The notes beneath the pieces are model-generated. The model did no database searches. It worked only from the letters and a program-made list of their open reading frames with translations, and had not been told where the DNA came from. Both the position numbers and the translations under genes were made by a program. DNA of 64,000 nucleotides. Origin: Pseudoruegeria sp. HB172150. Its GTDB lineage: Bacteria; Pseudomonadota; Alphaproteobacteria; Rhodobacterales; Rhodobacteraceae. The stretch spans positions 372,001 through 436,000 of the forward strand of contig NZ_JAATNG010000001.1 of assembly GCF_013184805.1 (NCBI RefSeq), written 5' to 3'. Each line of letters begins with the position of its first letter. Position 1 is the stretch's first letter. This document shows, one piece after another, positions 17,313-26,418 of the stretch.

Positions 17313-17924
17313 TTGGTAACAGAAGAAAAAAAGTTGTCGCCAAAGCGCGCCGCCATGCGTGACCGGATCATCGAGGCGATTCTCGACCGTATCAAGACGC
17401 AGGGAATCGGCCAGCTGTCCGCCCGCGATGTCGCGAAGGCCGCGGGGTGTTCGGCGGCGGCGATCTACACCGTGTTCGAGGATTTCGACCACGCGATCTT
17501 TGCCGCGAACGCGCGCACGCTGGAGCGTATGGGCGCGGCGCTGGCGGCGGTCGAGGTGACGGCAGACGATCCCGGCGCCGGGATGCGGAAGCTGGCCCGC
17601 GCCTATGTCCGCTTTGCGCTGGAGAACGAAGTGTTCTGGTGGGCGGTGTTCAACCAGAACCCGGCGGAGACGACCGTCGTGCCGGATTGGTACCACGACC
17701 TGCATGCACGGCTGATCTCGCAGATATTCGAGCCGCTGAAGACGCTGCGCCCGGATCTTGACGAGGAGGGCCTGTCGCTGCGCGCCCGGACCTTGTTCAG
17801 TTCCGTGCACGGTGTCGTGCTGTTGTCGCTTGAGCGCCGGTTTGTCGGCGTTCCAGCGGATCGGCTGGAGGAAGAGGTCGACGCGCTGGTCGCGGCGATG
17901 ACCCGTGGGCTGGGAGAGAACTGA
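17313..17924 (+). CDS. TetR-family regulator divergent from pspA
   Basis: The N-terminal HTH (GQLSARDVAKAAGCSAAAIYTVFEDFDHA) and the helical ligand domain with the TetR_C-type pattern WWAVFNQNP are clear. I favour TTG at 17313 (about 203 residues) because the frame opening at 17268 contains operator 2. A TTG at 17334, preceded by AGAAG, is also possible. The gene probably represses itself and pspA-yiaA, releasing them on binding an envelope-active ligand. The ligand is unknown. Confidence 0.87.
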   Translation: MVTEEKKLSPKRAAMRDRIIEAILDRIKTQGIGQLSARDVAKAAGCSAAAIYTVFEDFDHAIFAANARTLERMGAALAAVEVTADDPGAGMRKLARAYVRFALENEVFWWAVFNQNPAETTVVPDWYHDLHARLISQIFEPLKTLRPDLDEEGLSLRARTLFSSVHGVVLLSLERRFVGVPADRLEEEVDALVAAMTRGLGEN

Positions 17925-17966
17925 GACAGCCTATGGCGCCCGGTGGGGCTGCCCCAGAAACGGAAA

Positions 17967-17984
17967 CGGAGCCCGTAGGCTCCG
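17967..17984 (-). terminator. Possible terminator of the AAA ATPase gene
   Basis: A 7-bp stem (CGGAGCC with GGCTCCG) and 4-base loop is followed on the minus strand by TTTCCGTTTCTG. It lies just beyond the stop of the ATPase gene. The T-tract is imperfect. Confidence 0.5.
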
Positions 17985-18010
17985 CCAATACGTCCGCTCG
18001 GGGACCGGGC

Positions 18011-19321
18011 TTACTTCACGATCACCTCGTCCTTGACGAACATGTTCGCCCAGGCGCGGTCGATCAGTTCCGGGGTCATCTGGTAGGGGATGCCTTCGAA
18101 CTCGCAGATCGCGATCATCTGGTCGATCAGGAAGATCGGCTGGTAGTTCGCGTAGATGTTGTTGATCGTCGGGTACTTGTTCTTGATCAGGTGCACCAGC
18201 GCGCCTTCGTCCAGCGGCATCTTCCGCTTCTTGGCGACCATGGCGAAGATCTTGAGGTAGTCCTGCTGCGACGGGCCGTCGATCTTGATCTTGAAGAAGA
18301 TCCGGCGAAGCGCCGCTTTGTCGAAGATCTCGTTCGGGTGGAAGTTGGTGGAGAAGATCACCAGCGTGTCGAAGGGAACCTCGAACTTTTCGCCCGATTG
18401 CAGGGCGAGGATGTCCTTGGATTCTTCGAGCGGGACGATCCAGCGGTTGATCAGGGCCTGCGGCGGTTCCTTCTGGCGGCCAAGGTCGTCGACGATGAAA
18501 ACTCCGCCGGTGGATTTGAGCTGCAGCGGCGCCTGATAGGTGCGGCTGGTGGCGTTGTAGACGAGGTCGAGCATGTCGAGCGACAATTCACCGCCGGTGA
18601 TCACGGTAGGACGTTCGCACAGCACGTAGCGGCGGTCGTAGCGGTTCGAGATCCGCCGCAGCTGGGTCGGGTCGTCTTCCAGTTCCTCGGCCACGGTGTG
18701 GACGATGGGGTCGTAGACGGTGATGACCTGGCCCGAGTAGAAGATCGCGCGTGGGACGAAGATATTGTCGCCAAGCGCGTCACGGATACCGTTCGAGATC
18801 GAGGATTTACCGTTGCCCGGCGGGCCGTACATAAGGATCGAGCGGCCGGCGCCGACCGCGGGGCCAAGCTGATCAAGCAGGTCGTCGGGCAGGATCAGGT
18901 GGCCCATCGAACCGGTCAGCTGATCGCGGGTGATCTGGATGTTGCGGATCGACTGGCGCTTGACCTGCTGGCCGTAATCCTCGAGCGGGACCGGCATGGC
19001 GCCGTAGTATTCCGACTGGGACAGCGCATCGAGGGCGCGGGCCTTGCCGCCATCGGATAGCTGGAAGCCCATCTCGCCACCGGAGTTGGCGTGGAGCGTA
19101 CCTGTCGCTTCGACAAGTTTCTGCGTGCGGCAGAGATCGACGAGTTCCTGCGTGACCTGCACCGGCAGCGCCAGGACCCTGGCCATATCGGTGACCATGT
19201 CGAGGTTCCGGCGGAACATCGTCTTCAGCAGGATGTCACGCATCACCACGGTCGGCAGGCCGGTTGCCTCGAGGCTTTTCGGGGCCGGCGGCGCCAGAAC
19301 CGGCGAAGACTCCATGTTCAT
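18011..19321 (-). CDS. AAA-family ATPase of unknown role
   Basis: The 436-residue protein has a central AAA module with Walker A MYGPPGNGKSS (164-174) and Walker B GGVFIVDDLG (272-281). A sensor region FSTNFHPNEIFDKAALRR follows. The N-terminal 130 residues are helical and may bind a partner. The arginine pair in the FDKAALRRIFFKI region fits an oligomeric motor. I recognise it as a conserved alphaproteobacterial ATPase but not its substrate. GGAGAG precedes the ATG at 19321, and the gene is divergent from the membrane protein at 19439. Confidence 0.85.
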   Translation of the reverse strand: MNMESSPVLAPPAPKSLEATGLPTVVMRDILLKTMFRRNLDMVTDMARVLALPVQVTQELVDLCRTQKLVEATGTLHANSGGEMGFQLSDGGKARALDALSQSEYYGAMPVPLEDYGQQVKRQSIRNIQITRDQLTGSMGHLILPDDLLDQLGPAVGAGRSILMYGPPGNGKSSISNGIRDALGDNIFVPRAIFYSGQVITVYDPIVHTVAEELEDDPTQLRRISNRYDRRYVLCERPTVITGGELSLDMLDLVYNATSRTYQAPLQLKSTGGVFIVDDLGRQKEPPQALINRWIVPLEESKDILALQSGEKFEVPFDTLVIFSTNFHPNEIFDKAALRRIFFKIKIDGPSQQDYLKIFAMVAKKRKMPLDEGALVHLIKNKYPTINNIYANYQPIFLIDQMIAICEFEGIPYQMTPELIDRAWANMFVKDEVIVK

Positions 19322-19438
19322 CTACTGCTCTCCATCGGTCGATTCTTCCCAAGCGGCCTTTTGGTAGAGGCACTTGACTTGGTCTGTCGCGTAGTCTTCT
19401 GACAGGTTACTGTGGCAAAAAATGGACGTGGCGAGGGC

Positions 19439-21073
19439 ATGAGCAGACCTAATCCCGCAGTCTACATCGCATTTCTGGTGGCTGTTATCGTGGTGCTGGG
19501 CACGGTGACGCTGGCGAAGGGCGGGTTCTATATCGCCAAGCACGAGGGCGATACTCTGCACCTTCTGCAGATCGTTTTCCGCATGGCGAGCGGGGAGTGG
19601 CCGCATATCGACTTCATGACGCCGATCGGGCTGATGGCGTTCGCGCCAATCGTGCTGTTCCTGAACATCGGCATCGGCGTCGGCAAGTCGATCCTGCTGA
19701 GCCAGGTGCTGCTGGCCTTTATCCTGCTGCCGGCGGTGTTCTGGACCGGCATGTCGCGGCTGCCGCGGCGGGCGGCTTATCTGTTTGGAATATCTGTCTT
19801 TATTCTGGTTCTCGGGCTGGTGCATGGCGAGACGGAGCGATCCGTCTCTATCTCGATGCACTACAACCGCTGGGCCTGGGCGGTGAGCTATGTCGTGATC
19901 GCGCTGGCGGCCCTGCCGCCGCGGGATTTCCGCAACGAGTCACTGGACGGGGTGATCATCGGGCTTGGGATGGCGTTCCTGGCACTGTGCAAGGTCACCT
20001 ATTTCGCGGCCTTCGCGATCCCGGTGGTGGTCGGGCTGGCGCTGAACGGCGGCATCCGGTCGCTGCGGCTGTCGGTCGTCAGCGGGCTGGCGGTGGCGCT
20101 GATCGTGTCGGTCTTTGCGACGCTGGATTTCTGGTTCGCCTATTACAACGACCTGCACACCGTTTTTGCTTCTTCCCTGCGGCCGCAGCCGGGGTTGAGC
20201 CTGCGCAGCCTGATCACGGCGCCGGCCTATCTGGGCAGCATCCTGGTGTTGGTCTTCTCGGTCATCCTGCTGCGGCAGGCGGGCGAGATGACGCTGGGCC
20301 TGCTGTTGCTGCTGCTGACGCCGGGCTTTGTCTATGTCACCTACCAGAATTTCGGCAACGATCCGCAGTGGCTGATGCTGCTGGCGGTGCTGCTGCTGGT
20401 GCCCGAGCCGCGGCCGGAACTGCGCAACCCTTTCGGCTGGCCGCTGAGCCAGGCGCTTGTGGTGGCGGCCTGTGTTGCCGGCGCTTTCGCGCTGCCATCG
20501 ATGCTGAACCTCGCCTACAGCCCGTTCCGGCATCTGGGCGCCAAGGCCGAGGATTACCAGCCGATGCTGGTGAGGACGCCGCAGCATCACGACCTGAAGA
20601 TCCCGATCGTACGGGCGAATATGGTCGACGGGCGCGTGGCGCTGGACGTGGCGGGGTCCGGGCTGGAGGATCGTGCGGCGCTGGCCGAGCGCGAGGAGAC
20701 ACGGGCGAGTTTCCAGGGGCAGGCATTGCCGCATTGCGAGCTGCAGTCGGGAGCCATCGCCTGGTTCGAAACCATTGTCGAGGATCTGGAGTCGAACGGG
20801 TTCGGTGGCGGCAGCGTGCTGTTCGTGGCGGATGTGCTGACGCCGTTCTGGCTGTTCGGCGACCTGCAGCGGCCGGAGCACGGCGCGCCGTGGTATTACG
20901 GCGGCCTGCCGGGGATCGAGAGCGCGGATTACCTGCTGGTGCCGCTTTGTCCGAACCTGCTGTCGGTGCGCAAGCAGATCCTCGACGACATCACCGAGGC
21001 CGGAATCCCGGTAACGGAACTGCGCCGCGCGCCGCTTTACATCCTTTACGGCCTCGACCGTCCGGCCGAGTAG
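19439..21073 (+). CDS. Polytopic membrane protein with large C-terminal domain
   Basis: About 544 residues show ten or so hydrophobic helices over the first 360 residues, then a soluble C-terminal domain of about 180. Conserved-looking loops such as YIAKHEGDTLHLLQIVFRM and EWPHIDFMTPIG resemble the periplasmic loop of lipid-linked sugar glycosyltransferases (GT-C/PMT-like). This is only a structural suggestion. ATG 19439 is preferred, and GTG 19412 with AGG upstream is a possible alternative. No sequence family is recognised with confidence. Confidence 0.75.
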   Translation: MSRPNPAVYIAFLVAVIVVLGTVTLAKGGFYIAKHEGDTLHLLQIVFRMASGEWPHIDFMTPIGLMAFAPIVLFLNIGIGVGKSILLSQVLLAFILLPAVFWTGMSRLPRRAAYLFGISVFILVLGLVHGETERSVSISMHYNRWAWAVSYVVIALAALPPRDFRNESLDGVIIGLGMAFLALCKVTYFAAFAIPVVVGLALNGGIRSLRLSVVSGLAVALIVSVFATLDFWFAYYNDLHTVFASSLRPQPGLSLRSLITAPAYLGSILVLVFSVILLRQAGEMTLGLLLLLLTPGFVYVTYQNFGNDPQWLMLLAVLLLVPEPRPELRNPFGWPLSQALVVAACVAGAFALPSMLNLAYSPFRHLGAKAEDYQPMLVRTPQHHDLKIPIVRANMVDGRVALDVAGSGLEDRAALAEREETRASFQGQALPHCELQSGAIAWFETIVEDLESNGFGGGSVLFVADVLTPFWLFGDLQRPEHGAPWYYGGLPGIESADYLLVPLCPNLLSVRKQILDDITEAGIPVTELRRAPLYILYGLDRPAE

Positions 21074-21131
21074 CGGAGGCGCGGCGCCCGCACCTGCCGG
21101 AGCGCCGTGCCGCCAGCCGTCCGGCAGGGTA

Positions 21132-22970
21132 TCAAGCGGCGTGGTAGCCGGAGAAGATCACGTGGTCGTCGTCTGAATAGAGCGTCAGTGCGAAGGCGTG
21201 GTGGTTGCGCAGCACTGCACGCTGGTTGACCGAACCCTTGTCCGTCACCTCGCCCTTGTCGAGATTCAGCGGCTCGGTCATCACCACCGCCTTGGGAACC
21301 CGCATCGAGCTGCCGGTGGCATGCTCGTTATAGGCGGCGAGCTTGTCGGCGATGGCGCGGCGCAGGGCGGGGTGATTGAACAGGGTGTCGTCATCCATGC
21401 CCGCGGCGCCCGGCACGATCTTTTCGATGGCGGGCCGGAACGGGATCAGGATGGCACCGAGGCTTTCGTGCCCTTCGCCGACGATCACCACATCGCGGGC
21501 CAGCCCCTCCAGCGCATCGGTGAGTTTCGCGCGCAGCGTGCCGACCGAGACCCATGTGCCGGTGGCGAGCTTGAAGTTCTCGGCCACGCGTCCGTCGAAG
21601 AAGAAGCCCTTTGACGGGTCGTCGGGATCGGCGAAGCGCAGGGCGTCGCCCAGCAGGTAGAAGCCTTCCTCGTCGAAATGCTCGGACGTCAGTTTCTCAT
21701 CGCGCCAGTAGCCGGGTGTGACCGAAGGGCTTTTGACGCGCGCTTCCCACTTGCCCTCGTTGGGAACGAGTTTCAGCAGAACTTCGCGCGACGGGATGCC
21801 GACATTGCCGGGCTTGTCCTGCGGCTCGGTGCAGAAAAAGGCGAAGGGCGCGGTTTCGGTGGAACCGAGGCCGGTGGTGAGGAACACGCGCTCTCCCGTG
21901 GTCTCGACAGCGAGACGGTCGAGATCGGCCCAGGTGTGTTCCGCCATGGCGGCGCCGGCATACATCATCAGCTTGAGGTCCTTGAAGTAGGACTTGCGCA
22001 GGTCGGCGTCCTCTTTCATCGCGTGGACCAGCATCTCGTAGCCGACGGGCACGTTGAAGTACCAGGTGGGCGAGATTTCCTTGAGGTTCTTGATGGTCAG
22101 GTCGATGGCGCCGGGGACGGGCTTGCCGCCGTCGATATAATAGCTGCCGCCGTTGTAGATGTTCATGTTGAACACCTTGTTGCCGCTGGCCACGTGGTTC
22201 CACGGCGCCCAGTCCAGAAGCACCGGCGGTTCCGTGCGGAAATAACGGAAGCAGTCGGCCACGATTTCCTGGTTGGAGCAGAGCATCCTTTGCGTCGTGA
22301 TGACCGCCTTGGGGTTGCCCGTCGTGCCGGAGGTAAACATGAACTTCGCCACCGTGTCGGGCCCGGTGGCGGCGTTAGCAATGTCGACGGCTTCGGTGGG
22401 GACGGTGGCGAGGAGGTCGTCCCATTCGATGGTCAGACCGGCGCCGCTGACGCCGAGGCGGGGCAGGCCGGAGAAGACATCGTCCATCGCGGGGGTGAAC
22501 TTGGTCGTGTTCTGGGTGAAGACAGCGCCGGGGGTGATCTGGTCGCGAACCGATTTCAGCTTTTCGTACCCGTCGGACACCAGCGAATAGGCCGGCGCGA
22601 TGGCGGCGGAGGGTACGCCGACATGCTGCGCGGCAAGCGCCACGAGCGCATGGGCGATGGAGTTTCCGGAGAGGATAATGAGTGGCTTTTCGGCGCTGAG
22701 CCCAAGGTCCAGCAGCGCCTGGCCGATGGCGCGGATATGTTCCAGAAGTTCCTTGTAGGTAACCGGTTGCCAGGCACCGTCGGGGCCGCGTTCTGCCATC
22801 CAGGTACGGTCGGGTGCCTCTTTGGCCCAATGGGTGATCCGGTCTGACATGCGGTCGGGGTAAGGGTTCAGCTTGCCCTTCTGCCAGACCAGAATGGATC
22901 CGTCGTCGCGTGTTTCCCACTCGACTTCGGCATCCCACAGTTCGACGCTCCGCAGGCGTGATTCGCTCAT
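21132..22970 (-). CDS. fcs: Feruloyl-CoA synthetase
   Basis: This ATP-dependent acyl-CoA ligase activates hydroxycinnamic acids such as ferulate and p-coumarate to their CoA thioesters. The 612-residue protein has the AMP-binding motif FTSGTTGNPKAV (212-223), GLGSTETAPF, and YLLGDALRFADPDDPSKGFFFDGR typical of feruloyl-CoA synthetases rather than acetyl-CoA synthetases. It is divergent from the crotonase-MarR-amidohydrolase-TRAP-ACAD unit. An inverted repeat between the two is the likely MarR operator. Confidence 0.9.
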   Translation of the reverse strand: MSESRLRSVELWDAEVEWETRDDGSILVWQKGKLNPYPDRMSDRITHWAKEAPDRTWMAERGPDGAWQPVTYKELLEHIRAIGQALLDLGLSAEKPLIILSGNSIAHALVALAAQHVGVPSAAIAPAYSLVSDGYEKLKSVRDQITPGAVFTQNTTKFTPAMDDVFSGLPRLGVSGAGLTIEWDDLLATVPTEAVDIANAATGPDTVAKFMFTSGTTGNPKAVITTQRMLCSNQEIVADCFRYFRTEPPVLLDWAPWNHVASGNKVFNMNIYNGGSYYIDGGKPVPGAIDLTIKNLKEISPTWYFNVPVGYEMLVHAMKEDADLRKSYFKDLKLMMYAGAAMAEHTWADLDRLAVETTGERVFLTTGLGSTETAPFAFFCTEPQDKPGNVGIPSREVLLKLVPNEGKWEARVKSPSVTPGYWRDEKLTSEHFDEEGFYLLGDALRFADPDDPSKGFFFDGRVAENFKLATGTWVSVGTLRAKLTDALEGLARDVVIVGEGHESLGAILIPFRPAIEKIVPGAAGMDDDTLFNHPALRRAIADKLAAYNEHATGSSMRVPKAVVMTEPLNLDKGEVTDKGSVNQRAVLRNHHAFALTLYSDDDHVIFSGYHAA

Positions 22971-22993
22971 CGGCTCCTCCCCAATCTCCTCTT

Positions 22994-23022
22994 GGAAAAC
23001 TGTTTACAACGAAATAGTTTCC
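22994..23022. promoter_or_regulatory. Candidate MarR operator between fcs and the crotonase gene
   Basis: GGAAAACTGTTT and AAATAGTTTCC flank ACAACG, forming an inverted repeat with one mismatch and one indel. It lies 24 bases from the fcs start and about 57 bases from the crotonase start, a position to control both directions. A MarR gene in the same cluster makes it the likely binding protein. Confidence 0.6.
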
Positions 23023-23078
23023 ATGGATAGTGAAATTGCGGTGACTCGCGAAATCGCCGCTGGGAGGATTGCTGGCTT

Positions 23079-23858
23079 ATGAAGTACCTGACTTTCGAGA
23101 TGCGGGGCGATGTCGCCTTGCTGGGCCTGAACCGGCCGGAAAAACGCAACGCGATCTCGGATGCTTTCGTTGAAGAGTTGGACGGTGCAATTTCCATGGC
23201 GAACGCGCAGGCCAAGGCTGGCGTGATCCATGGAGTCGGCCCGCATTTCTGCGCTGGCCTCGACCTGGCTGAACATGTCCAGAAAACGCCGTTCGAGGGC
23301 GTGCATGGCTCGCGCCGCTGGCACGAGGTGTTCGCGCGGATCGAGCGTGGCAAGCTGCCGTGGTTCTCTGCCCTGCATGGTGCGGTGGTTGGCGGCGGGC
23401 TTGAACTGGCCTCTTCCACCCATGTTCGCGTGGCGGATTCGACTGCGTTCTTCGCGCTGCCCGAGGGGCAGCGGGGAATCTACGTGGGCGGCGGCGCTTC
23501 TGTCCGGACGGCGCGGCTGATGGGTGTGGCGCGGATGACGGACCTGATGCTGACCGGCCGGTCGATCGACGCCGATACCGCCGAGCGCTGGAATGTCGTG
23601 CAATATGTCGTCGAGGAAGGCGCTGCGGTGGAAAAGGCGCTGGAGCTGGCCGCGAAGGCCGCGACGAACGCCGAATTCTCTAATTACGCGGTGATCAACG
23701 GGCTGCCGCGGATCCAGGACATGTCGTCGGATGACGGGCTGTTCGTGGAAAGTTTCATCGCTTCCTTCGCGGCGACCACGCCGGAGGCGGAGGCGCGGCT
23801 GCAGGCCTTCCTGCAGAAGAAGGCCGGGAAGGTGGGGCGCCCGGAGGACAAGAAATGA
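23079..23858 (+). CDS. Crotonase-family enoyl-CoA hydratase/lyase for the hydroxycinnamate pathway
   Basis: The 259-residue protein starts MKYLTFEMRGDVALLGLNRPEKRNAIS. It has crotonase oxyanion-hole segments GVGPHFCAGLDL and LHGAVVGGGLELASSTHVRVAD. Given its position opposite fcs, it probably hydrates or cleaves feruloyl-CoA or a later intermediate. Sequence does not decide between the vanillin-forming lyase and a plain hydratase. A GGGAGGA lies upstream of the start, and its stop overlaps the marR start. Confidence 0.87.
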   Translation: MKYLTFEMRGDVALLGLNRPEKRNAISDAFVEELDGAISMANAQAKAGVIHGVGPHFCAGLDLAEHVQKTPFEGVHGSRRWHEVFARIERGKLPWFSALHGAVVGGGLELASSTHVRVADSTAFFALPEGQRGIYVGGGASVRTARLMGVARMTDLMLTGRSIDADTAERWNVVQYVVEEGAAVEKALELAAKAATNAEFSNYAVINGLPRIQDMSSDDGLFVESFIASFAATTPEAEARLQAFLQKKAGKVGRPEDKK

Positions 23859-24331
23859 ACAGCCAGTCTGCCGATTTGATGGACGAAGAGCCCATCGAAC
23901 TCGGCGTGCTGGCGGAGTCGCTCGGCTTCATGCTGCGCATCGCGCAGGTCCACTGCTTCGAGATGTTCTTTGACCGCCTCGGACCGCAGGGGCTGAAGCC
24001 CGGGGAATTCACCATGCTTTGGGTGGTGCGGCTGAACCCGGATATCCGGCAGGGCACGCTGGCCCGCTGGCTGCGGATCAAGCCGGCGCACATGACCAAG
24101 CTGGTGCAGAAGATGGTGTCGGCGGGGCATTTGCAGCGCCGGGTGCCGGAGGACGACCGCCGTTCGGTCCACCTGTCGTTGACCGACGAGGGCGAGACCT
24201 ACGTGGCGAAGCATCGCGACGAGTTCCTGACCTTTCACGAGGCGGAACGTTCGATGCTGAACGAAGAGGAATGCGCGGAACTGGCCCGGCTTCTGGGAAA
24301 GATGACGGGGTTCCGCAGGGAGGCACTATGA
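23855..24331 (+). CDS. MarR-family regulator of the hydroxycinnamate genes
   Basis: The 158-residue winged-helix protein shows the HTH TLARWLRIKPAHMTKLVQKMVSAG and the wing RRVPEDDRRSVHLSLTDEG. Regulators of this type (CouR, FerR and similar) bind the CoA thioester of a hydroxycinnamate and release the promoter. Here it sits between crotonase and amidohydrolase, overlapping both by four bases. A CoA-thioester ligand is therefore a reasonable inference but not shown. Confidence 0.9.
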   Translation: MNSQSADLMDEEPIELGVLAESLGFMLRIAQVHCFEMFFDRLGPQGLKPGEFTMLWVVRLNPDIRQGTLARWLRIKPAHMTKLVQKMVSAGHLQRRVPEDDRRSVHLSLTDEGETYVAKHRDEFLTFHEAERSMLNEEECAELARLLGKMTGFRREAL

Positions 24332-25203
24332 ACATCGACGACCTGATCGCCATCGACATCCACACGCATGCGGAGGAACCGTGCTGCGGCCACCGCGACG
24401 ACGGGTACGACGAGTTCCAGGCCGGGATGGCGAATTATTTCAAGAATCCGGCCGGCAAGGACGGGATGCTGCCCTCGGTGCCCGAGACGGCGGCCTATTT
24501 CCGCGAGCGCAAGATCGGCGCGGTGATCTTTCCGGTGGACGCGGAGCGGAACACCGGGTTCCGCCGCTATTCCAACGAGGAAGTGGCCGAGATCTGCGCC
24601 GAGAACAGCGACATCCTGATCCCGTTCGCCTCTGTCGATCCGTGGAAGGGTAAAGCGGGCGTCCGCGAGATCCGGCGGCTGGTGCGGGACTTTGGCGTGA
24701 AGGGCTTCAAGTTCCACCCGACGATGCAGGGCTTCTGGGCCAACGATCCGCAGTTCTACCCGATCTACGAGGCGATCCAGGACGAGGGCGTGATCTCTCT
24801 GTTCCATACCGGGCAGACCGGTGTCGGGTCGGGGATGAAGGGCGGCATGGGGATGCGGCTGAAATATTCCAATCCGATGACGATCGACGACGTGGCCGCG
24901 GACTTCCCGGACATGCCGATCATCATGGCGCACCCGGCCTTTCCCTGGCAGGAAGAGGCGCTGGCCGTCTGCCAGCACAAGCCCAACGTTTACATCGACC
25001 TGAGCGGCTGGAGCCCGAAGTATTTCCCTGAGATCCTGGTGAAATACTGCAACTCGCTGATCAGGAAGAAAGTTCTTTTCGGTTCCGACTGGCCGGCGAT
25101 CACTCCCGACCGCTGGCTGAAGGATTTCGAAAACGCTCCGTTCCGGGATGAGGTTCGCCCGCTCATCCTGAAGGAAAACGCGGTGAGGTTGCTGAACCTC
25201 TGA
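24328..25203 (+). CDS. Amidohydrolase-2 family metal-dependent hydrolase
   Basis: The 291-residue TIM-barrel enzyme opens MNIDDLIAIDIHTHAEEPC, whose HTH is the first metal-binding pair. Further ligands are in FKFHPTMQGF, LFHTGQTG, IIMAHPAFPW and the Asp of LFGSDWPAITPD. The family includes decarboxylases and hydrolases of aromatic ring-cleavage products. In this cluster it probably acts on an aromatic acid or aldehyde intermediate, but the reaction is not determined. The ATG overlaps the marR stop as ATGA. Confidence 0.87.
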   Translation: MNIDDLIAIDIHTHAEEPCCGHRDDGYDEFQAGMANYFKNPAGKDGMLPSVPETAAYFRERKIGAVIFPVDAERNTGFRRYSNEEVAEICAENSDILIPFASVDPWKGKAGVREIRRLVRDFGVKGFKFHPTMQGFWANDPQFYPIYEAIQDEGVISLFHTGQTGVGSGMKGGMGMRLKYSNPMTIDDVAADFPDMPIIMAHPAFPWQEEALAVCQHKPNVYIDLSGWSPKYFPEILVKYCNSLIRKKVLFGSDWPAITPDRWLKDFENAPFRDEVRPLILKENAVRLLNL

Positions 25204-25230
25204 CCGGGCGCATCTCTTGGGAGGGATATC

Positions 25231-26358
25231 ATGATGCACTTCAAGACACTGACAGGACTGGCGCTGATGGCCTCGCTGGCAGCGTTTTCGGCCGAGGCGC
25301 GGGATCTGCGCCTGGCACCGGCGGCCCCGCCGGCGCACCCGGCCAACGGGGTAATGTACGTGAATTTTGCCAAGTACCTGCCGGAGGAATCCGACGGTCG
25401 GCTGACCGGCACGATCCTTGGCCCGGAAGTGGTGAACCTAGGCCAGATGAAGGACGCGCTGCAAAGCCAGGTGGCCGAGGTGGGCAACCTGCTGCCGCTG
25501 TATTTCCCGGCGGATTTCCCGAACATGGCGCTGACCGGCGAGCTGTCGCTGATGGGCACCAACAGCCAGGCGACGGCGGCTGCGGTCACCGAGTACACGG
25601 TGTTCTGCGAGCCCTGCCAGAAAGAGATGCGCGACAACGGGCTGGTGTTCCTGGGCTCGGGCGCGTCCGACCTGTACGAATTCATGACAACCAAGCCGGT
25701 GAAGACGGCCGATGACCTGAAAGGTCTGCGGCTGCGCTCTGGCGGTGCACCGTGGGGCCGCCTGGCCGAGAACTTCGGTGCGGTGCCGGCGCAGATGTCG
25801 GTCTTCGACCAGTTCGAGGCGGTGAGCCAGGGCGTGATCGACGGCACCATGGCCTCGGTTGCCGACCTGATCTCTTTCCGGATGGTCGAGGTGATCAAGT
25901 ACATCACCTATGTGCCGATCGGGATGTACGAATCCACATCGAACTTTGCGACGTCAACCATGACCTGGGACAGCTTGTCGCCCGAGGACCGCGCCGCAAT
26001 GGTACGTGCGGCGAACCGCGCGAACACCGACTTCACCCACCGCTGGTCGGCCGAGATGCCGGCGGAGGCCGAAGCCGCGGCCGCCGAGGCAGGGATCGAA
26101 GTGGTCGAGCCCGATGCGTCTCTGGTGGAAGCGATCCAGGAGTTCGTGTCGACCGAGCCGGCAACGGCGGCAGAACTGGCGAAATCCAACTTCGGCATCG
26201 AGGACGGGTCTGCCCGGATCGACGAGTTCCTGAAGCTGGTCGACAAGTGGACGGCCATTGCCGAGGAAGTCGACAATGACCCGGTCGCGATGGCCGAGAA
26301 GATCCAGGCCGAGGTCTGGGACAAGGTCGACTACGCGACCTACGGCACCGCGATGTAA
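25231..26358 (+). CDS. dctP: TRAP transporter solute-binding protein (DctP family)
   Basis: This periplasmic receptor delivers an organic acid to the DctQM membrane components. A signal peptide (MMHFKTLTGLALMASLAAFSAEA) precedes a DctP-fold protein. The conserved arginine loop GLRLRSGGAPWG supplies the carboxylate-binding Arg, and FDQFEAVSQGVIDGTMAS matches the helix bearing ligand contacts. GGGAGGGATATC precedes the ATG. Its location in a hydroxycinnamate cluster suggests uptake of ferulate- or coumarate-like acids, by inference only. Confidence 0.9.
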   Translation: MMHFKTLTGLALMASLAAFSAEARDLRLAPAAPPAHPANGVMYVNFAKYLPEESDGRLTGTILGPEVVNLGQMKDALQSQVAEVGNLLPLYFPADFPNMALTGELSLMGTNSQATAAAVTEYTVFCEPCQKEMRDNGLVFLGSGASDLYEFMTTKPVKTADDLKGLRLRSGGAPWGRLAENFGAVPAQMSVFDQFEAVSQGVIDGTMASVADLISFRMVEVIKYITYVPIGMYESTSNFATSTMTWDSLSPEDRAAMVRAANRANTDFTHRWSAEMPAEAEAAAAEAGIEVVEPDASLVEAIQEFVSTEPATAAELAKSNFGIEDGSARIDEFLKLVDKWTAIAEEVDNDPVAMAEKIQAEVWDKVDYATYGTAM

Positions 26359-26367
26359 GAGTGCTTG

Positions 26368-26393
26368 GCCCGGGCGTCCGAGGCGCCCGGGCA
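26368..26393 (+). promoter_or_regulatory. Intercistronic hairpin between dctP and dctQ
   Basis: A 9-bp GC stem (26368-26376 with 26384-26392) and 7-base loop sits between dctP and dctQ, followed by ATTTC. Such hairpins can stabilise the upstream message or partly terminate, giving more receptor than permease. It is followed by dctQ without a long gap. Confidence 0.6.
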
Positions 26394-26418
26394 TTTCAAG
26401 GGATGGGGCGATCCTGAA

